Assembly (NCBI RefSeq): GCF_000284295.1
Contig: NC_017093.1
Coordinates: 4,960,001 to 5,024,000, forward strand
Origin: Actinoplanes missouriensis 431
GTDB lineage: Bacteria > Actinomycetota > Actinomycetes > Mycobacteriales > Micromonosporaceae
Direction: 5' to 3'
DNA: 64,000 nt
Of this stretch, positions 8,357 to 16,146 are shown piece by piece. The position numbers and the translations under genes are program-made. The notes under the pieces are model-generated. The model made no database searches. It was given only the letters and a program-made list of their open reading frames with translations, and had not been told where the DNA came from. Numbering within the stretch: position 1 is the stretch's first letter; every line of letters begins with the position of its first letter.

Positions 8357-9259
8357 TCAGAACGTCCTGGTCCAGGCCGCGAGCGCGGCCAGCACCGCTC
8401 GCACGTCGCCGGTGCCGGTCAGGATCCGGCGCTGGCGGGCGGCGCCGTCCCCGGTGTGCCGCAGCCGGGCCAGGCCGCCGACGACCAGATCCAGGTCGCC
8501 GCTGAAGAGCAGCGCCGGGCTGACCGTCGCGAAGAACTCGTCGACCAGCTCCCATGCCGGCCGTGCCCGGTCCAGGCGCAGGTCGAGAAGCTCGCCCGCA
8601 AGTCCGTCCCGGGCGGCGCCGCGATGCGCGGCGGCGACCGCCTCGTCCGGGACTTCCGGAGCCGGGCGCCGGTCCAGGATGTCGCTCACCGTCGTCGCCA
8701 CGGCGGCCCGGATCAGAGCCGTCACCAGGACCGCGTCGTCGAGATCGGTGCAGACGTCGGCGACGCCGACGGTCACGACGCGCCCATCCGTGGTCAGGCC
8801 GGAACCGTGCCGGGTCTGCACCGACCGCCAGCTGCTGTGCCCGGTGTCGGCGCCGCCGAACAGCGGCGAGTTGACCGCGAGAGCCCGGATCACCGGGAGC
8901 CAGACCCGCAGATGGCCGGGCACCTGTGCGGCGATCTCCCGGTCCGGCGCCTCCACGCTCACGTGCAGGCCGCAGACCGTGCCCGCCGGACCGGTTTCGC
9001 CGACCGGGGTGGCACCGATCGCGACCAGCCGGACGCCGGACGCCTCCGCGGCCTCGGCTGCGGCCTCGCGCAGGCCGCCCAGGCCCGCGCGGATCTGGCG
9101 CAGGTCGGCGCACCAGCCGGTGCCGGCCCGCTCGCGCGGAGCGGCGTTGCGGCCGCTGACCGGATCGAGCAGCAGGAACTCCTCGGCAACCGCGACGGAC
9201 AGCGCCGCCGGCGCGGTGGCGCCGGTCATCACACGACCGGCGGTGATCGTCGACGTCAT
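8357..9259 (-). CDS. shortened GCS2-family (carboxylate-amine ligase-like) protein
   Basis: Resembles the glutamate-cysteine ligase type 2 (YbdK) family in EEFLLLDPVSG, VRLVAIGATPVG, LRVWLPVIRALAVNSPLF and DTGHSSWRS. At 300 aa it is shorter than the usual roughly 370 aa; about 40 residues appear missing just after the first motif. The family pattern CGLHVHV reads CGLHVSV here, so a conserved histidine is lost. It may have changed activity or be degenerating. The start gives MTSTITAGRV; a second ATG nine codons later is possible. Many actinomycetes carry several paralogues of unknown substrate. Confidence 0.7.
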   Translation of the reverse strand: MTSTITAGRVMTGATAPAALSVAVAEEFLLLDPVSGRNAAPRERAGTGWCADLRQIRAGLGGLREAAAEAAEASGVRLVAIGATPVGETGPAGTVCGLHVSVEAPDREIAAQVPGHLRVWLPVIRALAVNSPLFGGADTGHSSWRSVQTRHGSGLTTDGRVVTVGVADVCTDLDDAVLVTALIRAAVATTVSDILDRRPAPEVPDEAVAAAHRGAARDGLAGELLDLRLDRARPAWELVDEFFATVSPALLFSGDLDLVVGGLARLRHTGDGAARQRRILTGTGDVRAVLAALAAWTRTF

Positions 9260-9356
9260 CGGGGGTGCGTCCTTTCGCCTGGACCGCCGGTGGCGGCGCG
9301 GCGGGGTGGCTACCCATGCCCGGAACCGGTGAAACGCCGGATCCGAGAATTGATGG

Positions 9357-9379
9357 GGCTGGTTCGGCGGCAGGGGTAA
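9357..9379 (+). promoter_or_regulatory. possible stress-sigma (SigB/SigF-like) promoter
   Basis: GGCT, 13 bases, GGGTAA resembles the actinomycete general-stress consensus GNNT-N14-16-GGGTA. It lies about 110 bp upstream of the STAS gene, a family linked to such sigma factors. The spacer is one base short of the usual range, so this is only a candidate. Confidence 0.25.
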
Positions 9380-9488
9380 ACTAGTTGCGATACGGCACAC
9401 GTCGGGTTTCCGGCCTCGGCGCGACAGGGGTCTCTTTCTCGGCATCGCCCATCGACGTGGGCGATCAGCACGATGACGACGCCCCCCC

Positions 9489-9875
9489 ATGACCGAAGGC
9501 CACATCATGGCAGCTGACACTTTCCTGGACGGGACATCCCTCACGGTCGAGGTCCGGTCCGACACCTCTTCCCCGCAGACCATCGTCGTCGCCGCGGCCG
9601 GCGAGATCGATCGCGACTCCTGCGAACGCGTGCGGCGCGCCGTGGAGGAGACCCTGCACCGCGCCCGGCCCCGGCTCATCAGCCTGGACCTCGCCGAGGT
9701 GACCTTCCTCGACTCGGCGGGCATCCGCACCCTGCTCCATTGCCGCCGCGACGCCGGCGACTTCGGCTGCGATCTGGAGATCGGCCGGGTCCACGACCAC
9801 GTTTACCAGGTGCTGGCGATCACCGGACTGGTGGATCTGTTCGCGCTCGGGGAAAAGGTCGTACCCCGGTCGTAG
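9489..9875 (+). CDS. STAS-domain anti-sigma factor antagonist
   Basis: A 128-aa single STAS domain. The switch motif LDLAEVTFLDSAGIRTLL contains Ser76, the residue phosphorylated by an anti-sigma kinase in SpoIIAA/RsbV-type proteins. In its dephospho form it would bind the anti-sigma factor and free a stress sigma factor. An ATG six codons in (MAADTF) is an equally good start. No anti-sigma kinase or sigma gene is adjacent, so its partners lie elsewhere. The alpha/beta hydrolase starts 10 bp later and may be cotranscribed. Confidence 0.88.
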   Translation: MTEGHIMAADTFLDGTSLTVEVRSDTSSPQTIVVAAAGEIDRDSCERVRRAVEETLHRARPRLISLDLAEVTFLDSAGIRTLLHCRRDAGDFGCDLEIGRVHDHVYQVLAITGLVDLFALGEKVVPRS

Positions 9876-9885
9876 GCTCGGGCCC

Positions 9886-10761
9886 ATGACGCAGCCGCAG
9901 ACACGCACGCTGGCGACACCCGACGCTGACATCGTCTACGACGTCCGCGGGCCGCTCCCGCCCGCCGGCGGCCGGCCACTCCTGCTCATGATCGGGCAGC
10001 CGATGACGGCGGAGGGTTTCGCCGACCTCGCCGCCCACTTCACCGACCGCACCGTGGTCACCTACGACCCGCGCGGGCTCGGCCGCAGCGCCCGCAAGGA
10101 CGGCCGGACCGACCACACCCCGCAGGATCAGGCGGCCGACCTGCACGCGCTGATCACCTCTCTCGGCGCCGGCCCGGTCGACGTCTTCGCCAGCAGCGGC
10201 GGCGCGGTCACTGCGCTCGAGCTGGTCGCCACCCACGGCGGCGACGTCGCCACACTCGTCGCGCACGAGCCGCCGGTCAACGCGGCGCTGCCCGACGCGG
10301 AGGCCGCCGTGCGGGCCCGGGCCGGGTTCCACGAGGCGTACCAGAAAGGCGGTCTCGGCGCAGGCATGGCGGCGTTCATGCAGATGACGTCGTGGCGGGG
10401 CGAGTTCACCGACGATTACTTCGCCCAGCCCGCGCCCGACCCGGCGGCGTTCGGCATGCCCACCGGCGACGACGGCAGCCGGGACGATCCGCTGCTGTCG
10501 ACGCGTTCCTGGGCGATCACCGACTACCGGCCCGACGCGGCCGCGCTGGCGGCGGCGGGGAGCCGGATCGTGGTCGCGGTCGGCGAGGAGTCGGCGGGGA
10601 CCTACACGGCCCGGTCCGCGTCGGGGGTGGCGGCGCTGCTCGGCCAGGAGCCGGCGGTCTTCCCCAGCCATCACGGCGGGTTCCTGGGCGGTGACCACGG
10701 TTACGCCGGGAAGCCGGCGGAGTTCGCGGCGAGACTGCGGGAGGTGCTCGCGGCTGGGTAA
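9886..10761 (+). CDS. alpha/beta hydrolase
   Basis: A 291-aa alpha/beta-hydrolase-fold protein. The oxyanion-loop region reads LLLMIGQPMT, strand 4 gives TYDPRGLGRSARKDG, and the nucleophile elbow is FASSGGAVTAL with the central serine as nucleophile. HHGGFLGG near residue 262 probably carries the catalytic histidine. No signal peptide, so cytoplasmic. The substrate cannot be inferred. It is closely flanked by the STAS gene (10 bp) and a lipoprotein gene (10 bp), suggesting one transcript. Confidence 0.82.
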   Translation: MTQPQTRTLATPDADIVYDVRGPLPPAGGRPLLLMIGQPMTAEGFADLAAHFTDRTVVTYDPRGLGRSARKDGRTDHTPQDQAADLHALITSLGAGPVDVFASSGGAVTALELVATHGGDVATLVAHEPPVNAALPDAEAAVRARAGFHEAYQKGGLGAGMAAFMQMTSWRGEFTDDYFAQPAPDPAAFGMPTGDDGSRDDPLLSTRSWAITDYRPDAAALAAAGSRIVVAVGEESAGTYTARSASGVAALLGQEPAVFPSHHGGFLGGDHGYAGKPAEFAARLREVLAAG

Positions 10762-10771
10762 GAGAGAGCCC

Positions 10772-11518
10772 ATGAGAATTCGTCGTGCCGCCGCGGCGGG
10801 GCTGCTGTGCGGAGCATTGGCCGGGTGCGGTTCGGACGCGGGTTCCGCCGCCGGGCCGTCGTCGGGCGAGCCGGCGTCATCCGGCGTGTCAGCGCCGGGC
10901 GGGGCGTCACCGGGTGGGGCGCCGGGAGTGTCGCCATCGGCCGGCCCGGCGGGCGCGGCGCCATCGGCGGCCCCGGCGGGCGCGAGCCCGGGGATCCCGG
11001 CGAGCGCGCTGCTGCAGCCCGCGGACGTGGGTGGCGCGAAGCCGGAGAAGCTGCCGGAGGGCGATTTCGCCCATGTCCGGCCGCTGCGCCCGTGCGGCGA
11101 CGAGCCCTATCCGAGTGATCGGTTGCGGACCGACGCGGTGGCGATGCGCTACCTGGTGCGGTCCGACGAGGGCACCGTCCCGACGATCGTCACCGAGTTC
11201 GCCGGGCGGGGTGGGGCGGCGGAGCAGTTCGCGGACATCCGGGCCGCCCTCGATCGGTGCCCGGGTGGTCTCGGCGAGGGGCAGCGGCGGTGGTCGGTGA
11301 TCGGCAACGGGATCGCCGGTGACGAGTCGGTGCTGGTGCGGATCGACGAACGGTTCAGCTATGCCGACGAGGAGCCGGCCACGGTCAGCCAGTTCGCCGG
11401 AGTGGCGCGCAGCGGCGACATGCTCGTGGTGGTCGCCGACGTGGGCTGGGAGAACCTCGGTGGCTCGGAGGACCTGGTCCGGGACTTGACCGGCAAAGCG
11501 GTGCGCCGCGCCGGCTGA
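10772..11518 (+). CDS. secreted lipoprotein, unknown function
   Basis: A 248-aa protein with a lipoprotein signal: basic start MRIRRAAAAG, a hydrophobic stretch, and lipobox LAGC with the acylated Cys at about residue 19. A Ser/Gly/Pro/Ala linker runs to about residue 75, then a globular domain with four further cysteines or so. No known family is recognised. The start is fixed by the signal peptide; the longer frame upstream overlaps the hydrolase. The low-complexity linker is typical of actinomycete cell-surface lipoproteins. Confidence 0.78.
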   Translation: MRIRRAAAAGLLCGALAGCGSDAGSAAGPSSGEPASSGVSAPGGASPGGAPGVSPSAGPAGAAPSAAPAGASPGIPASALLQPADVGGAKPEKLPEGDFAHVRPLRPCGDEPYPSDRLRTDAVAMRYLVRSDEGTVPTIVTEFAGRGGAAEQFADIRAALDRCPGGLGEGQRRWSVIGNGIAGDESVLVRIDERFSYADEEPATVSQFAGVARSGDMLVVVADVGWENLGGSEDLVRDLTGKAVRRAG

Positions 11519-11575
11519 GCCCCAGCGCGGCCGCTGAGCCCCAGGGCGCCGTCTGAGTCCCGGCGCGGCCGGTCC
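11515..11575. repeat. short degenerate direct repeats
   Basis: Three imperfect copies of about 19-22 bp around CTGAGCCCCAGCGCGGCC fill the first half of the gap between the lipoprotein and MFS genes. The first copy covers the lipoprotein stop codon. Confidence 0.5.
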
Positions 11576-11632
11576 GTCCCGGCGCGCTCACCGATGATGT
11601 CCGCGCGCGGGCCACGCCCTCCAACCCTCGGA

Positions 11633-11646
11633 ACAGCCAGGGCTGT
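11633..11646. promoter_or_regulatory. inverted repeat upstream of MFS gene (possible operator)
   Basis: ACAGCC-AG-GGCTGT is a perfect 6-bp dyad with a 2-bp centre. It is nested inside a looser outer dyad (CCAACC about 11 bases left, GGTTG a few bases right) about 33 bp before the MFS start. The symmetry suggests a repressor or activator site, but no regulator gene lies next to it. Confidence 0.3.
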
Positions 11647-11678
11647 AAAGGTTGTTTCCGGGCGGGCAGGATCGGGGC

Positions 11679-12971
11679 ATGCTGTGGACCGCTGACTTCA
11701 TCCGGTACTTCGTCGCCCGGTCGGTCTCGGTCTTCGGCGACGCCATGCTGACCGTTGCGGCCGCGCTCGCCGTCGGGCAGGTCTACGGCGCCACCGGGGT
11801 CGGCGTCGTGCTCGCCTCCTGGATGGTCCCGTTCCTCGGCTTCATCCTCTTCGGCGGCGTGTTCGCGGACCGGCTCGGGGCCCGCCCGCTGATGCTGACC
11901 GCCGACGTCGTGCGGACGGTGGCCCAGTCCGTCGTCGCCGTCGCGTTCTTCACCGGCACGCCCGCCCTCGGGCTGCTCGTCGCCTGCTCGGCGATCAGCG
12001 GCACGGCCGCCGCGATGTTCCAGCCCGGCGTGAACGGGATCGTGCCGCAGGTGGCGACCGACCCGCACCGGGCGAACGCCGCGATCCGGACGGCGAGCGC
12101 GGTCGCCGAGCTGCTCGGGCCGGCGGCGGCCGGTGTGCTGTTCGCGTTCTTCGGGGCCGGGCCGGTGTACGCGGTCGACGCCGCCACGTTCGCGATCAGC
12201 GCCGCCTGCCTGATGAGCCTGCGGATCGCCAAGATCAAGAACACCGCCACGTCGCCGCTGCGGGACCTGCGCGACGGCTGGCATGAGTTCCGCTCCCGCA
12301 CCTGGCTGTGGAGCGTCATCGGCGTCTGGATCGTCTTCGGCGTCTTCCTCTTCGGCCCGCTCATCCCGCTCGGCGCGGTGCTGGTCAGCGACGAGCTCGG
12401 CGCCCCCGCGTACGGCTGGACGCAGTCCGCCGTCGGCGCCGGCGCGATCGTCGGCGGCCTGGTCGCGCTGCGCTTCCCACCGCGCCGGCCGCTGGCGGCC
12501 GGCGCGGTCGCGATGCTGGGATACGTGCTGCTCCCGCTCGCCATCGCGCTGCACGTCACGCTTCCGATCCTGCTGGCGGCGGCCGTGGTCAACGGGTGCG
12601 TGTGGGCGTTCTGGTCGGTCCAGTGGCAGACCAGTGTGCAGACCCAGGTGCCGCTGAGCGCGCTGAACCGGGTCACGTCCTACGAGGTGCTCGGCTCCGA
12701 CGGCAGCCTGCCGATCGGTCAGGCCCTGGCCGGCCCGGTCGCCGGCGTGGCCGGTCCGGAACGGGTGCTCGGCACCTCGGTGGTCGTCGGCGTGCTGGGC
12801 TGCGTGACGCTGCTGCTGATTCCGGCCGTTCGAGGACTGCGCCGCGCGGAGAATCCCGGCTACAGTCCCGGGGATGCGGCCGGTATCCCTTCTGGCGATC
12901 AGTCTCCTGCTGGCGGCGTGCGCCGGGACGGCGGCCGGGTGCACCCGGACCCCGGCGGCCGGGACGCCTGA
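11679..12971 (+). CDS. MFS transporter (EntS-like exporter family)
   Basis: A 430-aa major facilitator with about 12 membrane helices. The loop after helix 2 reads FADRLGARPLML, matching the MFS motif-A region. The overall pattern resembles the enterobactin-exporter-like MFS group, often drug or siderophore efflux; the substrate is unknown. The ATG giving MLWTADFIRYF is preferred over an upstream TTG. The C-terminal 30 residues or so are Gly/Pro/Asp-rich and not membrane; they overlap out of frame the signal peptide of the next gene for 98 bp, so the natural end of the family domain may be near residue 400. Confidence 0.85.
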   Translation: MLWTADFIRYFVARSVSVFGDAMLTVAAALAVGQVYGATGVGVVLASWMVPFLGFILFGGVFADRLGARPLMLTADVVRTVAQSVVAVAFFTGTPALGLLVACSAISGTAAAMFQPGVNGIVPQVATDPHRANAAIRTASAVAELLGPAAAGVLFAFFGAGPVYAVDAATFAISAACLMSLRIAKIKNTATSPLRDLRDGWHEFRSRTWLWSVIGVWIVFGVFLFGPLIPLGAVLVSDELGAPAYGWTQSAVGAGAIVGGLVALRFPPRRPLAAGAVAMLGYVLLPLAIALHVTLPILLAAAVVNGCVWAFWSVQWQTSVQTQVPLSALNRVTSYEVLGSDGSLPIGQALAGPVAGVAGPERVLGTSVVVGVLGCVTLLLIPAVRGLRRAENPGYSPGDAAGIPSGDQSPAGGVRRDGGRVHPDPGGRDA

Positions 12972-13752
12972 CCCGACGGCAGCCGCCCCGGCCGGCCGGC
13001 CGGTGAGCATCAGCGTCACCGCCGAGCAGTGGCGCGTCCACGAGGTCAACCGGCAGCTGGCGATCGCCCTGCACAACAACGGCGCCACACCGGTACGGGT
13101 GAGTCGCGTCGAGCCGGATCTGCCGTCGTTCGAGGGCGAGTCCGGGGTGGACACCGACGCGCTGCTGCCGGTCGGCGGGCTCCGCGTCGACGTGCCGGTG
13201 CCGTTCGGCGCGGGCGGATGCAACCCGGCCGAGGCCGCCGCGTCCCGGGTGGTCGTCACCGCCCGGCCGGAGGGCACCGCGGACTGGCAGCGGGTGACGC
13301 TCGACCTGCCGCACCCGAACCCGCTGCTCGACAAGCTGCTCGCCGCCGACTGCGCGGCCCAGCGGGTCCGGGACAGCGTGACGCTGGCGTTCGGCCCGTG
13401 GCAGGACCTCGGCCCGGACGGAGTCCGCGGCAGCCTGGAGATCACCCGCACGAGCGCCGCCGTCGGGACCGTCCGGATCACCGAGCTCGACGGCAACGTC
13501 CTCTACCGGCTCGCCTTCCCGCGCGGCGGCACGGCCGAGGTCAGCGCCGCGCGACCGGCCGCCGCGATCCCGATCGTGGTCACTCCGCTGCGCTGCGACC
13601 TGCACGCGTTCGCCGAGGTGAAGAAGCCGTTCGAGTTCCCGGTGCACGTCGCCCTGGACGGCCGGGAGCCGCTGGCCGGCACGGTCGGCGTCGACGAGGA
13701 CGACAAGACGGCGCTGGACACCATGCTCCGGCGCATCTGCAAGGTGCCCTAG
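12874..13752 (+). CDS. secreted or lipid-anchored hypothetical protein
   Basis: A 292-aa protein with an N-terminal signal: MRPVSLLAISLLLAACAG offers lipobox LAAC, and a second Cys lies at about residue 23. An Ala/Pro/Thr linker follows, then a beta-rich domain with Cys pairs near residues 112, 156 and 249, and an acidic C-terminus. No family recognised. Its start lies 98 bp inside the MFS gene in another frame, suggesting translational coupling with it. The signal peptide fixes the start at ATG. Confidence 0.78.
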   Translation: MRPVSLLAISLLLAACAGTAAGCTRTPAAGTPDPTAAAPAGRPVSISVTAEQWRVHEVNRQLAIALHNNGATPVRVSRVEPDLPSFEGESGVDTDALLPVGGLRVDVPVPFGAGGCNPAEAAASRVVVTARPEGTADWQRVTLDLPHPNPLLDKLLAADCAAQRVRDSVTLAFGPWQDLGPDGVRGSLEITRTSAAVGTVRITELDGNVLYRLAFPRGGTAEVSAARPAAAIPIVVTPLRCDLHAFAEVKKPFEFPVHVALDGREPLAGTVGVDEDDKTALDTMLRRICKVP

Positions 13753-13787
13753 GCCGGCTGCTCGGCCGGGCCGGCGGGAAACCCCCG

Positions 13788-14522
13788 CTAGCTACGCCCG
13801 GTGAAGAACGAGACCGCCTCGGCGATGGCCAGATCGGTCAGCGCCGGGTCGTGCCGCGGCCCGACGTCGCGCATGAACGCGTGCTCCCCGCCCCGGTAGA
13901 CGTGCAGCTCCACATCGTCCAGGCCGGCCGCGTAGAGCTCCCCGATGATCCGCAGCCGGGCGTCGGCCGGCACGTGCGGATCGGACGAGCCGAAAACGAT
14001 CAGCAGCCGGCCGCGGATCTCGGCGGCACGGGACAGCGAGTCGGCCACGTCGGCGCCGAGCGCGCCGTTCTGCAGGCCCGTCGGGTAGAAGCACACGGTC
14101 GCCGCCACCCGAGGATCGAAAGCGGCCCGGAACGCCAGGTGCCCGCCGAGGCAGAACCCGGTGACGAACAGCGTCGTGATGTCGTCGTACGCGTCCATCC
14201 AGTCGAGCAGCGCCCACCTGTCGTCGTCGAACGTCGCGGTCGTGGTGGCCGCCGCGCCGTCCAGTCCGGCCTTCTTCCCGGCGTCGTCGAACTCCAGGGC
14301 GACACCGGCGAGCGGCCCGTGCGGGTAGATCTCCGGCACCACCACGACGAGCCCGGCCGCCGCGAGCCGCCGCGCGGTCCGCAGCGTCGACTCGGTCAGC
14401 TGGAAGATGTCGGTGTACAGCAGCAGCCCCGGCCACGGACCGTCACCGACCGGCGTGATCACCGCGGCCCGGATCGGACCACCCGGCGACGGCACCTCGA
14501 CGAGTTCTTCACGCAGCTTCAC
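13788..14522 (-). CDS. dienelactone hydrolase family protein
   Basis: A 244-aa alpha/beta hydrolase of the dienelactone hydrolase type. The triad can be placed: nucleophile Cys in GFCLGGHLAF, acid in FGSSDPHVPAD, base in GGEHAFMRDVG. Such enzymes open lactone rings in chloroaromatic degradation, but many family members act on other esters. No aromatic-degradation genes are nearby, so the substrate is open. The ATG gives MKLREELVEVP. It lies downstream of the NicO gene on the same strand with a repeat-filled gap between them. Confidence 0.88.
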   Translation of the reverse strand: MKLREELVEVPSPGGPIRAAVITPVGDGPWPGLLLYTDIFQLTESTLRTARRLAAAGLVVVVPEIYPHGPLAGVALEFDDAGKKAGLDGAAATTTATFDDDRWALLDWMDAYDDITTLFVTGFCLGGHLAFRAAFDPRVAATVCFYPTGLQNGALGADVADSLSRAAEIRGRLLIVFGSSDPHVPADARLRIIGELYAAGLDDVELHVYRGGEHAFMRDVGPRHDPALTDLAIAEAVSFFTGRS

Positions 14523-14529
14523 GGCGGGA

Positions 14530-14622
14530 CCTCACAGGATCGGGAACGTCAGAAACAGATCAGAATCAGGAACAGGTCAGAATCAGGAACAGGTCAGCAG
14601 CGGTAACAGATCAGAAGCGGAT
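14530..14622. repeat. short direct repeats between NicO and hydrolase genes
   Basis: Repeated words of the type CAGAATCAGGAACAGGT and GGTAACAGATCAGAAGC occur about five times with a 17-18 bp period. They span the gap and the stop codon region of the NicO transporter gene. Function unknown; the array is AT-richer than the surroundings. Confidence 0.7.
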
Positions 14623-16146
14623 CGCGTCGGCCACGCCGCTCACCGTCATCACCACGCCGAGCACGACGACGACAGCCGCCGACACTACCGGCAGGCGGCG
14701 CAGCAGCGGACCCGGCCGGACATCGGTGAACCGGTCCCGGGCCGTGACCAGAATCAGTCCCAGCCCGACCAGCACCGCCCCCAGCCCGGCACTGAACGCG
14801 ACGATCATCGCGAGCCCCAGCGCGGTCCGGTGCAGGCCCACCGCGAGGATCAGCACGCCGAGCGCCTCGGGACAGGGGATCAGCCCGCCCGCCGCACCCA
14901 TCGCGGCGATCTCACGGCGGCTCGCGGTGGAGACCCGGGCGGTCCTCTCCCGCTCCTTCACCAGGTACGGGCTGAGCGTCCCGTGCGAGGGTGCCGTCTC
15001 CCCGTCGTGAAGGCGCTGCTCCTCATCCGCGAGGACATGATCGTGTTCCCCCTGGACCTGACCGTGGAACTCCTCGCGAACGTGACCGTGGAACTCCTCG
15101 TGAACGTGACCGTGGAACTCCTCGTGAACGTGACCGTGGAGATCCCCATGGACATCATCGTGACCGTGGGCGTGCTCGTGGGAGTGCCCGTGCGCATGGC
15201 CGCGCCCCTCCCCCCGCACCCGCCGCCGCAGCACCCGCACCCCGAGTGCCAGCACCACCACTCCGGTGACCACTTTCAGTCCCGGCACCAGCAGGTCCGG
15301 CATCACGTAGTGCCCGGCGGCCAGCACCGCCGCCCCGAGCAGCAGCACCGACCCGGTGTGCGTCACGGTCACCGTGGCGCCGAGCGCGACCGCCTGCCGC
15401 GGCGTGCCCCGCGAACCCACGAGGTACGCCGCGAGCATCGCCTTGCCGTGCCCCGGCGTGAGCGCGTGCAGGGCGCCGAGCAGCGCGCACACCCCGATCA
15501 GCAACGCCAGGGCCCACGGCGAGGCGACCGGTTCCCGCAGGGCGTCCAGCATCGCTCCCCCCGTACCCTCGCGGGGTGGCGTATCGGACCGGGCGACCGG
15601 TGGCGCGGCGGCGGCGGTGAGGCCGACGGCGATCGCGCGCCCCTCGTGGCCGCGCCGGATCGAACCGGCCGCGCGCCCGGCGCCCTTGGCGACGAGCACG
15701 CTCATCTGGATCCGGGTCTTCTGCTCGGCGACGTAACCGTCGGTCACCGCGAAGGCGCCGGTGGACGCGGGCAGCGGCGCCGTGGCCCGCACCGTGATCA
15801 CGCCACCGCCGGCGGCCAGCAGGTCGTACTCCGGGTAGTCCGAGCCGGTCAGCGTGAAGTCGGCGGACGCGCCGCCGGTGGCCAGGGCGAGCGCGGACTT
15901 CACCCGTACATCGTGGGCGGAGGTCTCGGAGGCACTCAGCCGGCGGTCACGGTCGGTGTCGAGCGACCGGGCGAAGCCCGGCGCGACCAGCGCGCCCGCC
16001 ACGATGTCGATCTGCACGTCCAGGGTGGTCGCGGCCGGGGTGAGGTAGACCTGCTGGATCACCTCGTCGAGCGAGTGCGCCTCGGCCGGGGTCGCGGGCA
16101 GCGCTGCCAGGAGCGCGAGGCCGATCGCGCCGATCTTGGTGATCAA
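14611..16146 (-). CDS. NicO-family nickel/cobalt transporter with His-rich loop
   Basis: A 511-aa membrane protein. A signal peptide (residues 1-23, ending TPAEA) precedes an exported domain of about 190 residues with an EF-hand-like segment LDTDRDRRLSASE. The transport domain follows, with the family signature HALTPGHGKAMLAAYLVG. A loop at about 310-370 is extremely rich in histidine, built on HGHVHEEF repeats encoded by 24-bp DNA repeats (about 15062-15145); it probably binds or senses Ni/Co. A second signature GLIPCPEALGVLILAV follows. RcnA-type members export nickel or cobalt, others import, so direction is undecided. It overlaps the DUF3500 gene by 4 bp, so the two are co-translated. Confidence 0.88.
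   Translation of the reverse strand: MITKIGAIGLALLAALPATPAEAHSLDEVIQQVYLTPAATTLDVQIDIVAGALVAPGFARSLDTDRDRRLSASETSAHDVRVKSALALATGGASADFTLTGSDYPEYDLLAAGGGVITVRATAPLPASTGAFAVTDGYVAEQKTRIQMSVLVAKGAGRAAGSIRRGHEGRAIAVGLTAAAAPPVARSDTPPREGTGGAMLDALREPVASPWALALLIGVCALLGALHALTPGHGKAMLAAYLVGSRGTPRQAVALGATVTVTHTGSVLLLGAAVLAAGHYVMPDLLVPGLKVVTGVVVLALGVRVLRRRVRGEGRGHAHGHSHEHAHGHDDVHGDLHGHVHEEFHGHVHEEFHGHVREEFHGQVQGEHDHVLADEEQRLHDGETAPSHGTLSPYLVKERERTARVSTASRREIAAMGAAGGLIPCPEALGVLILAVGLHRTALGLAMIVAFSAGLGAVLVGLGLILVTARDRFTDVRPGPLLRRLPVVSAAVVVVLGVVMTVSGVADAIRF
15062..15145 (-). repeat. 24-bp in-frame repeats encoding HGHVHEEF
   Basis: Three to four copies of a 24-bp unit (GTGAACGTGACCGTGGAACT on the plus strand as the core) lie inside the NicO gene. 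Since 24 is a multiple of three, copy-number change would lengthen or shorten the His-rich loop without breaking the frame. Confidence 0.85.

Noticed and set aside
11385..13496. Minus-strand 703-codon frame across the MFS gene
   Set aside because: Product is Arg/Gly/Asp low complexity; the plus strand encodes a clear 12-helix transporter.
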